This document shows positions 9,661-20,191 of a DNA stretch of 22,662 nucleotides, piece after piece; position 1 is the first letter of the stretch; each line of letters starts with the position of its first letter. The position numbers were made by a program, and so were the translations under genes. The stretch comes from Plasmodium relictum. Lineage: Eukaryota > Apicomplexa > Aconoidasida > Haemosporida > Plasmodiidae. The DNA lies in NCBI RefSeq assembly GCF_900005765.1, contig NW_021628834.1, positions 1-22,662 of the forward strand, written 5' to 3'. The notes beneath the pieces are model-generated. The model was not told the DNA's origin. It worked only from the letters and a program-made list of their open reading frames with translations, and made no database searches.

Positions 9661-10634
9661 TCTCTGCTGATAACTTTTTCTAGATACTTCTTAAATATAT
9701 CTTTTTTCTTCATATCAGTTTCATTTTTAAATAATTTGAAAACAATATCATATCTTTTATCTATTATCATACAATTTACTTCATTTTCTTTATCTCTTAT
9801 AACTTTATTTGGACATACTGCATTCAAATGCCCTATAATATGACAATTAACACATCTCTTTTTAAAGTGTTCACAATTTCTCTTCAAATGACCAATTTTA
9901 CCATAACAATAATACTTATTAGGCCTTCTATTTATAGTTTTTCTATGCTCAGTTTCATATCCACGTTTTAATGCGAGTATACTAATGTCTTGGTTCGCCT
10001 TTAATTTAGATTTAGAAACCTTTAAATCCAATACAGAATCTATGGCCTCCATAAATATTATGTTCTTAGGTAAATTAACAGGTGTCAACATTAAATACTT
10101 CTCAGGGATACGTAATCTAAAACAATTCCACAAATAATTTGCGCGAAAACAATTTATCTCTCTGAAACATAAACAGAGATTAGAATATATCGTACAATCT
10201 TTAATAAAAGAATCTACTGCATCTTTTATACTTGATTCTAGATTAGATGAGCAGAATTTCTGCACTTGAGCAATCAGAATTTCATTATCTTTAAATACTT
10301 GTTGAGCTAGTTTAATTTTTAACTTTAACATATTATCTATTTCAACATCTGCACCTATGTTATAAAATTTTTGTATGTAAGCTCTTGATAACAATGATTC
10401 CAATATCATGCATACTTGAATTTTAGTTAATCCCAATAATTTTACTCTTTCTTCAAATTTTTCAAACCAAATAATGTAGTTCTCTAAATTCTCCTCATTC
10501 AGTTTTCCCATTCCTTTCACTAAATTAACTTTAGCAAATTCCTGATTCAAAGTTTCTCCAAAAACATAAGATCTGCTAGAATCTGTTATTTCATCAAATA
10601 ACTCTAAAACAAACTTTTTAATATCTTATTTCAT
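9636..10634 (-). pseudogene. Element 1 gag (capsid and nucleocapsid)
   Basis: The likely start is the ATG at 10632-10634, giving 332 codons, but codon 3 is a TAA (10626-10628). The rest is open to 9636. Gag would form the particle and bind the RNA. The N-terminal two thirds is helical and Trp-poor, as in Ty3/gypsy capsids (EENLENYIIWFEKFEERVK resembles the retrotransposon gag domain). Near the C-terminus, about residues 240-282, there are two zinc knuckles. The second, RCVNCHIIGHLNAVC, is a perfect CX2CX4HX4C. The first, YYCYGKIGHLKRNC, lacks both leading Cys at the right spacing. No protein start lies between the primer-binding site and 10634. Confidence 0.85.
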
Positions 10635-10717
10635 AGTTAAAATATTAAAAAAAAAATTTTTTTTTCGAGTAAAAAAAAGTTTTTCCATGGGCATTGAACC
10701 CTGCTTTGGACACCAGT
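10635..10717 (-). promoter_or_regulatory. Leader with tRNA primer-binding site of element 1
   Basis: On the minus strand the 5' LTR ends ...AATAAATCA, two bases (AC) follow, then TGGTGTCCAAAGC. TGG pairs with the CCA tail of a tRNA and defines the minus-strand DNA primer site of Ty3/gypsy elements. The complementary tRNA end would be GCUUUGGACACCA. I cannot name the tRNA. The remaining bases to the gag ATG are A/T-rich. Confidence 0.7.
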
Positions 10718-11303
10718 TGATTTATTAATTGGATATTCAAAGACTTGGATAAAAGTAATGAATATCCAAGTTAATAAAGAGCAAGTTTTAGGACTTCTTT
10801 ATAATTTTGTATTAGGGATTCTATATTTATAATACAAAATTAATTAGATCACTTTAGGAAAATAAAAGTTTATAAAAATTAAAAAAAATAAAAGCAATCC
10901 ATTTGCTATCCTTTTCTTTTTCAATTTCTCTCCAAAAAAAAAAGAAACATACAAAAAAAAAAAAATTTTTTTAAAAAGAAAAGAGACATAATATAATAAC
11001 CGAGATGTGTCTTAAAATATAACTAGACACATTAAGTTGGTTAAGGTTATAGTATCTTGACTTTATGCATGCAATGTACTCCTAGAGAAGACATCATTAT
11101 TTAAGTTTTTAAATATTTATTTGATATTATAAAATTAACTATGAACACATATATATAAGTTTTATTAAGACAAACCCTAAACTGTATATTAATTATGGGC
11201 AATGAATTTATTCATTGACCAACTATAAACATATATATAAGTTTTATTAAAATAAACCTCAAACAGCACATTAATTAAGGACAACGAATTTATTCATTGA
11301 CCA
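10718..11303 (-). repeat. 5' LTR of element 1 (family A) with a duplicated U3 end
   Basis: The inner end TGATTTATTAATTGG is at 10718. The usual LTR would end at 11221 (TTCATTGACCA; 504 bp). A second copy of the last 82 bases follows and ends at 11303, also with TTCATTGACCA. The two units differ at several positions, so the duplication is old. The inner end folds on itself (TTGGATATTC with GAATATCCAA), with AATAAA inside the stem. Confidence 0.85.
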
Positions 11304-11426
11304 AAAGTATAATATATATAAAATAAAATGTTACCCACATTTGTTATTTGAGAAAATATGTTAAATAACTAATTAAAAAAAAGTTATATTTTTTTATTTT
11401 TAGTTATAGCAGTGTTTTTGTCTATT
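11304..11426. other. AT-rich spacer, possibly LTR-C remnant
   Basis: There is no gene here. AAGTATAATATATATAAAAT resembles internal family-C LTR sequence near 13040, so this may be the continuation of the fragment at 3574-3981 after element 1 inserted. The evidence is weak. Confidence 0.35.
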
Positions 11427-11922
11427 TGGTTAATAAAATTAGTTATTAACCTTTTGTAGTACACTAAGCTAGTTTACTACTTGTGTACGTACAAATTAGC
11501 CATGTACTGACACTAGTTAATAATAAAAAAAAAAAAAAAAAAAATATTTTTAAATATTTTTTTTGGTGGGTCAAATTTATTTTTATTATGTTATGTTTTA
11601 ATTTTTTTTTAGTGTTTTAAAAATTAAAAGAAGAAATGTTAACTTATTAAAATTTAAGAAAAAAAAAAAATATGTTTATGTATTATTCAATGTATATTTT
11701 GAAATAACATTGAATATAATAAAATTTTGACTTTATTAATTATTATAGTTTATCTGTATGTTTTTAATTAAAAGAATAAGTAATTTTTTGTAAATAAAAA
11801 CTCATTTATAATAATTAAAAAACTAATATATATATAAGCGTATATTTAGTTATGCAATGCTCTTTATTAATTTGTTTGTTTAATACTCTAGCAAAGTCAT
11901 TAAATGACCAATTAATAAATCA
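11427..11922 (+). mobile_element. Solo LTR, family B
   Basis: It is 496 bp, from TGGTTAATAAAATTAG to ATTAATAAATCA, with perfect CTATT duplications (11422-11426 and 11923-11927). The U3 text GTAGTACACTAAGCTAGTTT is shared with 7788-8391, placing both in the younger, better preserved subgroup. Confidence 0.92.
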
Positions 11923-12151
11923 CTATTATAAATTTTTTCTTTTTCTTTTTTTTTGTTCTAAAAAAAAATAACATTAAAATTTCAACTTAATTTTTTTTTT
12001 ATCGAATGAATGAGAGTTTTTGAAAAGGGGTATAAATAATTTTCATAAGAAATTATTTGTCGTTATAGATCAAGAGTGCTGTATACCTTTTTGAATTTTT
12101 AATAAAACCTAATAGAATGTAGACGGTTATGTAGTTCTGCATGTAAGGTAT
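11923..12151. other. Unassigned sequence between LTRs
   Basis: There is no open frame of note and no match to the retrotransposon domains. 12063-12151 is less AT-rich than its surroundings (for example AGATCAAGAGTGCTGTATAC and TAGACGGTTATGTAGTTCTG). It could be old host DNA or the end of an LTR-C; I cannot assign it. Confidence 0.4.
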
Positions 12152-13363
12152 TGATTTATTAACTGGAAGTTTGATTACATTTACAGTATCTTAAGTATTT
12201 GGTTAATAAAGGTTATTATTAACCTTTTTCAGTACAAAATGCTAGGTTACTGTACGTGTATCTACAAGTACCCATGCACTGACTGAGTAATAGAGAATAT
12301 TATAATTTTTGTAGTACACTAAGCTAGTTTGTGTATATGTATGTACAAACTAATTGTGTACTAACACTAATAAAAAAAAAAAAAAAAAAAATAGATATTT
12401 TTTTTTTGTTTTTGTTTTATTTTTGTCTTGAAATATTTAAAAAAAAAAAAAAAATAATTTTTTTTTTTTTGGGGTTTTTGTTTGTTAAGAAAATTTTTGT
12501 TAATTAAAAAAAATTTAAATATCTTTTTAAAAATTAAAAAGATAAGATTAATAATTTTTGTCTAATCAATGTTATATTTTAAAAATAACATTGAATAATA
12601 TAAAGATTTGACTTTATTAATTGTTATAGTTTGTATATACATTTTTAATTAAAAGAATAAGTAATTCTTTATAATTAAAAACTCATTTATAACAATTAAT
12701 AAGGCTATTAAAAGCGTAATAAAATTTTACTTAGTCATAAATGCTCTTTATTAATTTGTTTGTTTAATACTCTAGCAAAGTCATCAAACGGCCGATTAAT
12801 AAATCAGTATTCAAATTAATAAAGAGTATGTAGAGAAATCTCCACTAAATTTATCTGCAATACAATTACTTATTATAGAAAATTATATAATATTTAAAAA
12901 GTTATTAATGCAATACAAAATAAATCTCTTATTTTATTTTTTTTTTTTTTGAATATCTTTTTTAATGGTTTTTATTATAAACTATTTTTTAAATCGCTAA
13001 TAAGTTTTGTTTTTTTACGCAAAACAAACAGTCAACATAAGTATATAAATCTATATAAATTAAATCGTTTACAAAAAAAAGAATTTTTAACACGAATTAA
13101 AAAATTATTAAAAATAAATTTTTAATTAATATTTAATAAAAATTCATGCATTTCATTATTTTTATTTTATATTGTATATCTCTCACTAAAATATATCTAT
13201 GGATACCGTTTCTCTATATAGTTATCTCTATAAACAAAATTTTGTTATACATATCTCTATACATGCATTATTTTTTAATATCTCATATGTATTATAACAT
13301 TTATACTTGACTTTTTCATTATTTTAAAATATAGAAGGGATAAATAAAATCTTTCATTTACCA
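12152..13363 (-). repeat. 3' LTR of element 2 (family C), split by a family-B LTR
   Basis: It starts TGATTTATTAACTGG at 12152 and ends TTTCATTTACCA at 13363, directly before the pol tail, as expected of a 3' LTR on the minus strand. Without the insertion and one GTATT it is 600 bp. The end is a near-palindrome, GGATAAATAAAA ... TTTACCA. The text AATCTCCACTAA marks the family. Confidence 0.7.
12200..12806 (+). mobile_element. Solo LTR, family B, inserted in LTR-C
   Basis: It is 607 bp, from TGGTTAATAAAGG to ATTAATAAATCA, with perfect GTATT duplications (12195-12199 and 12807-12811). It belongs to the long-U3 subgroup with CACTGACTGAGTAATAGAG. It is nearly the reverse complement of 4394-4979, so the pair forms a long inverted repeat around element 1. 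Confidence 0.92.
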
Positions 13364-13673
13364 TATTTACCACCTAGGGAAAACAATGATATTATGCTAT
13401 ATTCTGAGTTTTAGCTAGTTTTATAATATGAAGTCCTTTTTTTTATCATCATCTATGTTATTGTACTTATTAGTTTCATATAATGTGGTGAGATATTACT
13501 TTCTCCATAAATATAGAAATAGCTGTGAGGCTTCAATGTCTACATATATTTTAGCCCTTTCACATTTGCTCAATAACCTATATTAAATTATTTAACAGAA
13601 TTTCGTATATTTTCTTTGTCTTATTAATTAATAATTTAATTTTATTAAGTATAATTTGAATTTCTTTACCTCT
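13364..13673 (-). pseudogene. Element 2 pol tail
   Basis: The stretch aligns base by base with element 1 at about 5548-5855. Shared landmarks on the + strand include CACCTA, TACTTTCTCCATAAATAT (TACTTTTTCCATAAATAT in element 1) and the run up to TACCTCT. The reading frame is broken by many stops. It shows that the tail after integrase was conserved between two divergent elements. Confidence 0.7.
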
Positions 13674-14211
13674 TGTATTATTAATTTGCTATTTTAATAC
13701 TATAATAAAGTATTGAATAATCAAATTAGTAAATAATAAGTATAAAATAACTATATTTTTTTAATTTATTTTTATTGTTTTTAATACTAATAATTAAAAA
13801 TTTTATAGTTAATTAAAGTTTCATTAGTTTATGTTTCTATATTTACAAAATAATTTTCTAAATCTCATAATATTTTTTTTTATTGATAAAAAAAAATAAC
13901 ACAATGAAATATTTTCTCTTCTAATATATAATTGTACTCTTATGTAATTTATTACACGCAAAATATACATTAGATACTCTTACAGATACACACATTAATA
14001 TTATAAAAAAAATAAAATAAAATATGTATGTATATGAAAAAAAAATATCTTTGACTTGAGCCATGTAATATAATAGCATTAGCTAAGTGTGTGCATTTAT
14101 ATTTAATATTGTTTTTAATCTGGTATTATAGAAGCTAGTACACCATTAACTAGTGCCCTAGTATAACTACTTTTAAAAGCATAAAAGGTCAATAATAACT
14201 TTTATTAACTA
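13674..14211 (-). mobile_element. Solo LTR, family B (old), inserted at the integrase C-terminus of element 2
   Basis: It starts TGTATTATTAATTTGC and ends TTTATTAACTA, both decayed forms of the family ends. The 538 bp separate two pieces that are contiguous in element 1. Flanks CCTCT and TCTCC are likely a mutated 5-bp duplication. Confidence 0.75.
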
Positions 14212-14650
14212 TCTCCATAGAATAAAGTTACTGCTTTAAATTTCCCATCCTCCTTTTTCGTTACTCCATATGGTAAATAACAGCAAGGTTCATTTTGACT
14301 ATTTCAGCCATAATACTTCATTTGCTTTCTTTTATAATATAATCATTCGTATGAAATAATACTACCAGTTTTAATATATTTAGTTGCAATTATTGGTTTC
14401 TCTTTGAATCTATTTAAATCTTTATGTACTTGTTATCATTAATCATTTAAATATATCATTCTGATTTCTTAAGTATTTTCAGGCTCTAATTTTGAAAAAC
14501 CAGGACATATATAGTCCATTGTAAGCATAACAAAATAAGGCGCTTCCCATGTAGCTCTATGAGGTATATTATTGTGCATCAATACTACATTTTTAAATAT
14601 TTCTTCAAAAGGTACATATTTATCTCCGTATATTGTTTTAAGTACATAAT
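14212..14650 (-). pseudogene. Element 2 integrase, C-terminal part
   Basis: This aligns with element 1 from about 5856 to 6290. On the + strand TACTCCATATGGTAAATAAC matches the PYRV region, CATTTGCTTTCTTTTATAAT matches the region around ERKQ, and CCAGGACATATATAGTCCAT matches element 1 near 6140. Multiple stops and frame breaks leave no usable frame. The piece ends at a solo LTR whose ATAAT duplication proves the interruption. Confidence 0.75.
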
Positions 14651-15172
14651 TGACTTATTAATTTCCTTTTTAATGACTTTGATAGAGTACTAAACAAACA
14701 AATTAATAGAACGTTATGACTAAATATACTGATTTTTAGTTTTTATACTTATTCTTCTTTAATACACACAAATATTTATCATATATAACAGTTAATTTGA
14801 ATTAAGCAATTTTTTATTGCTTAAAAGACATATTTTTACTTTGACAAATGTATAATTATTTATAAAGAATAAGTATTTTCTCTTAATTTAAAAACTCACA
14901 CAAATAATTAAGTTGTAACAAATAATAAGAGTTAAATCCAAAGTTATTTAATATTAATTCAAAATATAAAAATCGAATGTAACATAAACATTATACTTTT
15001 TATTCATTAAAAAGTTTTTATTATTAAAATTTCACAATAAAAAAAAAAAATTAAAAAAAAGAAATATTTCTTTTTTTTTTAACATAAATCAATGCCTAAA
15101 TGACTTGTACTTTTATGATTAATATTCTGATTTTATATGCTATAAAAGGTTAGTAGCATCTTTTATTAACCA
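14651..15172 (-). mobile_element. Solo LTR, family B, inserted in element 2 integrase
   Basis: It is 522 bp, from TGACTTATTAATTTCC to TTTATTAACCA, with perfect ATAAT duplications (14646-14650 and 15173-15177). The termini are the family type with a few changes. Confidence 0.9.
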
Positions 15173-15752
15173 ATAATCAAGACGTTTATGGAAATTTTCA
15201 TTAATACATTTTATTTATGGATAATGAGAACTAGTATCATATAATCTTACTTATAGTTCCCCAGTAATATGCTCTTAAAATTCTTAGGTCATAACTAGAA
15301 CCAGGATCCGTTAGAATATTTCATGGGAAACCAAATAGCGGGATCCAAGTATGTTTTATCATGAAATTTCATTAATAGCGGCAGGATCTCTTTTAATAGC
15401 ATTCACTAATATAAAACATGAGTACTGATCAGTCTCTATTTGTATAAAATATTCTTCTTCTATTCACGTTTATATCCAATAATATCAAGTGGAATCATGT
15501 CAAATAAGTTAAATTTTGATAATAATTTATTCTTGTTGGGCTTGAATTTCTTATTAAATATTACTTGGAAAACTAAGCAATTCGTAATATATTCTTCAAT
15601 ATCATGACTAATATTCAGGAACCATAAATTTTGTTGCATTTTTTTTAACGTTCTATTGGTTTCGCAACATACCTAAAATTTATTAATATGAAACTAGTTC
15701 ATTAAATGAATTTTAAACTCTTCTGGTATTTATAACATTCTTGTTTTATATC
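15173..15752 (-). pseudogene. Element 2 integrase core and H2C2 region
   Basis: This aligns with element 1 from about 6290 to 6865. On the + strand GGATAATGAGAACTAGTATC corresponds to the HTSAHYPQ region (GGATAATGAGCACTAGTGTG in element 1). CATGTCAAATAAGTTAAATT corresponds to the DMLSLD region. TTCTTCAATATC corresponds to the DIEEY region. Frames are broken throughout. It stops at the family-B LTR at 15753. Confidence 0.78.
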
Positions 15753-16412
15753 TGGTTAATAAAAGATATTATTAACCTTTTATAATAATAAAAGTCAACT
15801 TTCCAGTCAGGAAAATATGAACTACTCGTGTATTGACATTATTAAAAAAAAAAAATAATGTATAATTATTTTTTTATTTTCTTTATTTTTTTTTAATATA
15901 AAATAAATAAATTATAAAAATTATTTTTTTCCTATGATTGTGATTATTTTTTTTTTTTTTTTTTGATATGAATTTTTTAAAAATTTCGTCGAACAAGAGG
16001 TTTAGTTATATTTCTGAGAGATAAAAGTATTATTAAAGATTTTATTTTAAAATAAAAAAAAAGTATATTTTTTTTTTGTTATATTTAATTTTTATGCTTT
16101 AAAAAAATATTTAAATAACTTTAAATTAAATTACTATCTGCTATAATTAAAATACTTTACATAATTATAATTTAAAATAAAATATATATATTTATTTTAG
16201 CAAAAATATAATATATATTTGTTAAAATAAATAAATGCTTCTGAAACAATAAAAGCCTCTTAATTAAATTATATTATGAATATAAATTATCTTATATTTA
16301 AAGTAAAAATAAGTATAAAACAAAAGGCCAGTATAATAATTTATTCATGATCTTCATTAATTTGTGTATTCAGTATTCTAGCAAGGTCTTTGAATAAGCA
16401 ATTAATAAATCA
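15753..16412 (+). mobile_element. LTR, family B (old), at a deletion in element 2
   Basis: It is 660 bp, from TGGTTAATAAAAGATATT to ATTAATAAATCA. The flanks ATATC and TATAT do not form a duplication. The pol sequence on the two sides is not contiguous: about 270 bp present in element 1 (roughly 6865-7130) is missing. This fits recombination between two B insertions that deleted what lay between. Confidence 0.85.
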
Positions 16413-17040
16413 TATATATGATTTTTTACTATTGATAGAATATATTCCTATAATACCTTTACAATATGTCTCGATCAACGTTTTAGATCATATAATATAA
16501 TAATAAAATGTTTAATAAGCTATAATTATTGGAAAAAATTCCTTTTCTATTACACTCCATTTTTGTTGAAGGTTATTCATTTTTCTTGATGTATAATGAA
16601 TAAATATTATTTGATAAATATCATCATGCATTTAATTTAATGCAGCTACTGTACAATAATATGATGATTCTGTATAAATAATATAAGACTTATTAGGTTC
16701 AGAACATTATGATTAAATTATTTCATCCATTTTCTCTTTTACTTGTCTAAATTCCTGAAAATATTCTTCATTCCAAATAAAAATTCTTTTTAGATAACGA
16801 TGGAACTAATTTGGAAATTCATTTCGGCATGTTTTTTTACATAATTTATATAATAATTAGCAACTCCTAAAAATTATCTTAATTATTTCATATGTCAATG
16901 ATAATGTAATCAACATTTACAACTACCTAATTTTTCTGAATTAATACTTTAAAAATATTTTCCATTGTTCTTTGAAATTTAAGACTAATTTTTAATTTAA
17001 GTGACAATACATTAAATACAAATGTTTACGATTATATATT
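16413..17040 (-). pseudogene. Element 2 RNase H and RT thumb
   Basis: This aligns with element 1 from about 7130 upward into RT. On the + strand TTCTTTTTAGATAACGATGG matches the segment around LTSKKEKF, and TATTACACTCCATTTTTGTT matches the RRWSTIEKE region. The later part, TTTTCCATTGTTCTTTGAAA, matches the FQRIME region of RT. The region between thumb and palm is partly lost. There are many stops. Confidence 0.75.
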
Positions 17041-17672
17041 TGGTTAATAAAAGATATGATTAACCTTCTATAATATAGTAGTTAAATGTACATACAGAAA
17101 TTGCAATTAGTCATGTACTCACCTTTTTTAAAAAAAAAAATATATGATTATATTTTCTTCTCTTTTTATGTGAATTGATTTTATTAAATTTATCTTTTAT
17201 TCAATTTTAAAAAAAAAAAATATAACATCTGTTTTTGGAAATATGATAAAAGAAAATATTTCAATAAATGTTTCGTAAAAATTTGATCTTTTGTAAAATC
17301 TAATTAATTTTTAAAATTTAAAATAAAATTCGAAAATTAAAAATAAAAAAAAGAAAAAAAAAAGTTATTAAAAAACTATAATTAAAATTTTCTTCCTTTC
17401 TTTTTAATTAAATCACTTTTGTATAAGTATAAATCTAACGAGAATTTATTTTTTTTAACAAAAAAATAAAGATATAATTTTATTAAAGTAAAAAAATTTC
17501 TCTAAAATTATAATTGTATAGTTATGTAAATTACATGCACAAAATTTACATATTAAAAGCATAAATATATTCTTACAACAAATAAAATCAGTAGAGATAC
17601 CTCTACATGCTATTTATTAATTTGATTGCTCATTACTCTAGTAAAGTCACTGAACAGTCAATTAATAAATCA
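17041..17672 (+). mobile_element. Solo LTR, family B, inserted in element 2 RT
   Basis: It is 632 bp, from TGGTTAATAAAAGATATG to ATTAATAAATCA, with perfect ATATT duplications (17036-17040 and 17673-17677). It belongs to the older U3 subgroup. Confidence 0.92.
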
Positions 17673-18123
17673 ATATTATAAATCCTGTTTATTTTTGATA
17701 TTTTCATCTAATGCGATGTTCCAAAATCCCTTTTAAAGATATATCTTTTAAAACAAGTTAGTACCATAAAATACTTGAAATATATGTTTCATATGAGGTA
17801 AAACATATAAGTTATCTAATACATATTTATTCAATATCAACGCCTATAGTAAGTTTCCATTGATTATCCTTTTTATGAATTAATATAATACTTGAAGTTA
17901 TTGTGCATTATTAAATGTATGTATGACTCCTATTGTTGAAGTTTCATCAATTTTTTTATGTACTTCGGTTAATATTTTCTCACTCAAAAAATTAGGACTT
18001 TATCTGCTTTGTTTTATCTGTACTTTAATAGAAACATTATATTTATTTAATACTCCTTTCATTTTATTTCTCCATAGTACTAACATGTACTTTAGCAATT
18101 TTATTATTTTATATTTATCCCTT
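17673..18123 (-). pseudogene. Element 2 RT palm and fingers
   Basis: This aligns with element 1 from about 8570 to 9020. On the + strand AATATATGTTTCATATGAGG matches element 1 near 8667, and CATCAATTTTTTTATGTA matches element 1 near 8837. TTTCTCCATAGTACTAACAT matches near 8962. It has multiple stops. An accidental open frame on the + strand here (17923-18153) is not a gene. Confidence 0.78.
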
Positions 18124-19414
18124 CGGTTAATAAAAGATATTAATTTTTTATAATGCATAAAATTAGCTTACTAGTTAGGAAAATATAAGTTGGCTATGCA
18201 CTGACGCTTGTTAAAAAAAAAAAAATATATATTTATAGCTATATTTATTGTTTATTTTATTCTTCATATATCTTGTAATTATTAAATTAAAAAAAGGATT
18301 TAATAACTTTTTTGAGGATTTCTTTTTTAATTGAAGAGGTAGAATTTTTAATTAAAATATAAAAACAATATATATGACTATGAGAAAACTTTTTATTTCC
18401 TTTAATAAATAAAAAGTATAATGTTTATGTTATATTCTATTTGTATATTTCGAAATAACAGTGAACAACTTAGAATTTAATTTTGTTATTTGTTATAACT
18501 TATTTGTGTGAGTTTTTAAATTAAAAAAAAATACTTATTCTTTGTAAATAAGTATACATTTGTCAAAGTCAATGTATATCTTTTGAGCAATATCAAATTG
18601 CTTAGTTTGAATTAAATGTTATATATGTGATTTATTAATTAGTTATTCTACAACTTTAATAAAAGTGATGAATACCCAAGTTAATAAAAAGCAAATTTTA
18701 GGACTCCTTTATAATTTTGTATTAAAGCTTCTACATAATACAAAACTAATTAAATCACTTTTAAAAAAACTAAAATATACAATAAGTTAAAAATTTAATT
18801 AGCGCAATCCACTTGTCGCCCTTTTTCATTCACTCCTTTCATACAAAAAATTCTCCCAAAAAAAAAAATAAAGACAAAAAAAAATAAATAAAAAGACATT
18901 AATTTAATTATAACCAAGATGTGTCCTAAAAAAAAACTTTTATTAGGCACACTAAGTTGGTCACAGTGTTAGTACTTTAGCTTTTGCATGCAATGAACTC
19001 CTAGGTAAAACATAATAAAATTTGTTCTTATTAATTGGTTATTACTATTCAATTAATCAAGCACATGTATAAATAAGTTTTATTAAGGAAAAATTTAAAA
19101 CTGCATATTAATTAATAACAATGAATTTATTCATTGACTAATATGATAAATATTTCTGTGTATAATATAAGAATAAGTATATACACTAAAAATCAGCATA
19201 TTAAATTATGCATGTTCTTTGTTAATTTGTTTGTTTAATAATCTAGCATATTCATTAAACATGAAATTAATAAATTAATATGATATATATTTCTATGTAA
19301 AAAATAAGAATATGTATATACACTAAAAATCAGTATATTGAGTTATGTATGCTATTTATTAATTTGTTTATTTAATACTCTAGGAAAGTCATTAAACAGC
19401 AAGTTAATAGATTA
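18124..19414 (+). mobile_element. LTR, family B (old), split by a family-A LTR
   Basis: The start CGGTTAATAAAAGATATT is at 18124 and the end TTAATAGATTA at 19414. A family-A LTR occupies 18628-19140. The U5 part is tandemly duplicated: 19141-19277 and 19278-19414 are 137 bp each, and both begin ATATG. No duplication flanks the whole LTR, and protease plus the start of RT are missing at this point in element 2, again suggesting an LTR-mediated deletion. Confidence 0.75.
18628..19140 (-). mobile_element. Solo LTR, family A, inserted in a family-B LTR
   Basis: It is 513 bp, from TGATTTATTAATTAG to TTCATTGACTA, with perfect ATATG duplications (18623-18627 and 19141-19145). It shows family A was still active after this B copy had inserted. 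Confidence 0.9.
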
Positions 19415-20191
19415 CATATTTATAAATTATTAACTCTACTTCTTTTTCTAACAAACTCTTCATCACATTCTTTTAGTTTGTTATTATGATATTTTTTTTT
19501 TGATTTTTCTTTTTGTTTTTCAAGAATAACTTTTTATTTATTTATATATTTTTGTATTATATTTAATTTTTTTAATATTAGTGTCATTTTTATTAAATTT
19601 AAAAGCAACGTATCATTTTCTATTAGTCTTAACACCTTTGATCTTATCTTCTTCGTCTTTTAAAACTTTATGTAGGCATGCCGATGCCAAATGACTTATC
19701 ATATTACAATTATTACATCTTTTATTGCGATATAAGCAATTCCTTTTAATATGATATCTTTCATTGCTGCAAATACATTTATTGGACAATGTAATATTTA
19801 TACTTCCTATTTTCTTATCACATACTCTCTCAAAATTTACTCTTAATTCCTTAGTGTCAATTCTTTTAACAAGGATTTTTTTTTTTTAATACTTTCATTA
19901 AATTCATAGCTTTATAAAATTCTATATCTTTGATTTTGTTTAACGAGATTAGTCCCTCATTCATAGGTGGCATCCTCATCTAAAACTTCTCCAAAGGCAT
20001 AACTCAGATAAACAGATTCTTCGAAAGATAAACAACCCTTAAAGTATATATTACATTCACCAAAAAACGAACTTATTCTACTACCATATACATACTCTAA
20101 TTATAAGCCTCAAAAATAGTTTATGTTTTTCTTATGCATCCACGAATACCGATATGGACAATTTAACTGATACTATATAATGATCACACTT
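19415..20191 (-). pseudogene. Element 2 gag, C-terminal part with zinc knuckles
   Basis: The minus strand around 19660-19790 encodes two knuckles. The second, RCNNCNMISHLASAC, is a complete CX2CX4HX4C. The first, KCICSNERYHIKRNC, has Ser where the second Cys belongs. The Lys-rich linker before protease (19415-19560) matches element 1 at about 9600-9650. The upstream part matches element 1 gag only loosely, and stops are frequent. Confidence 0.75.

Larger units (their letters stand above)
3982..11303 (-). mobile_element. Element 1: near full-length, dead Ty3/gypsy LTR retrotransposon
   Basis: Read on the minus strand the order is 5' LTR (10718-11303), primer-binding site, gag, protease, RT, RNase H, H2C2 zinc-binding domain, integrase core, integrase C-terminus and 3' LTR (3982-5075). 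RNase H before integrase is the Ty3/gypsy order. Three solo LTRs interrupt it: 4394-4979 (family B), 5088-5547 (family A) and 7788-8391 (family B). Their perfect 5-bp duplications show each was a separate insertion. The coding part has at least eight in-frame stops and three frame breaks. The two LTRs differ visibly, about four or five changes in their first 80 bases, so the insertion is not recent. Outer duplications match only partly (AAACC before, AAAGT after). I am confident of the family; Plasmodium has very few relatives. Confidence 0.92.

Noticed and set aside
10681-10717. A tRNA gene in the leader (GGGTTCAATGCCC looks like a T-arm)
   Set aside because: No acceptor, D or anticodon arm can be formed; the sequence is better explained as the tRNA primer-binding site and following leader.
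3977-11308. A perfect 5-bp duplication flanking element 1
   Set aside because: The flanks are AAACC and AAAGT (or ACTAT if the LTR ends at 11221); only a partial match, so not claimed.
17923-18153. Open frame on the + strand, 76 codons, hydrophobic
   Set aside because: It is antisense to decayed RT of element 2 and runs across an LTR start; it is chance openness.
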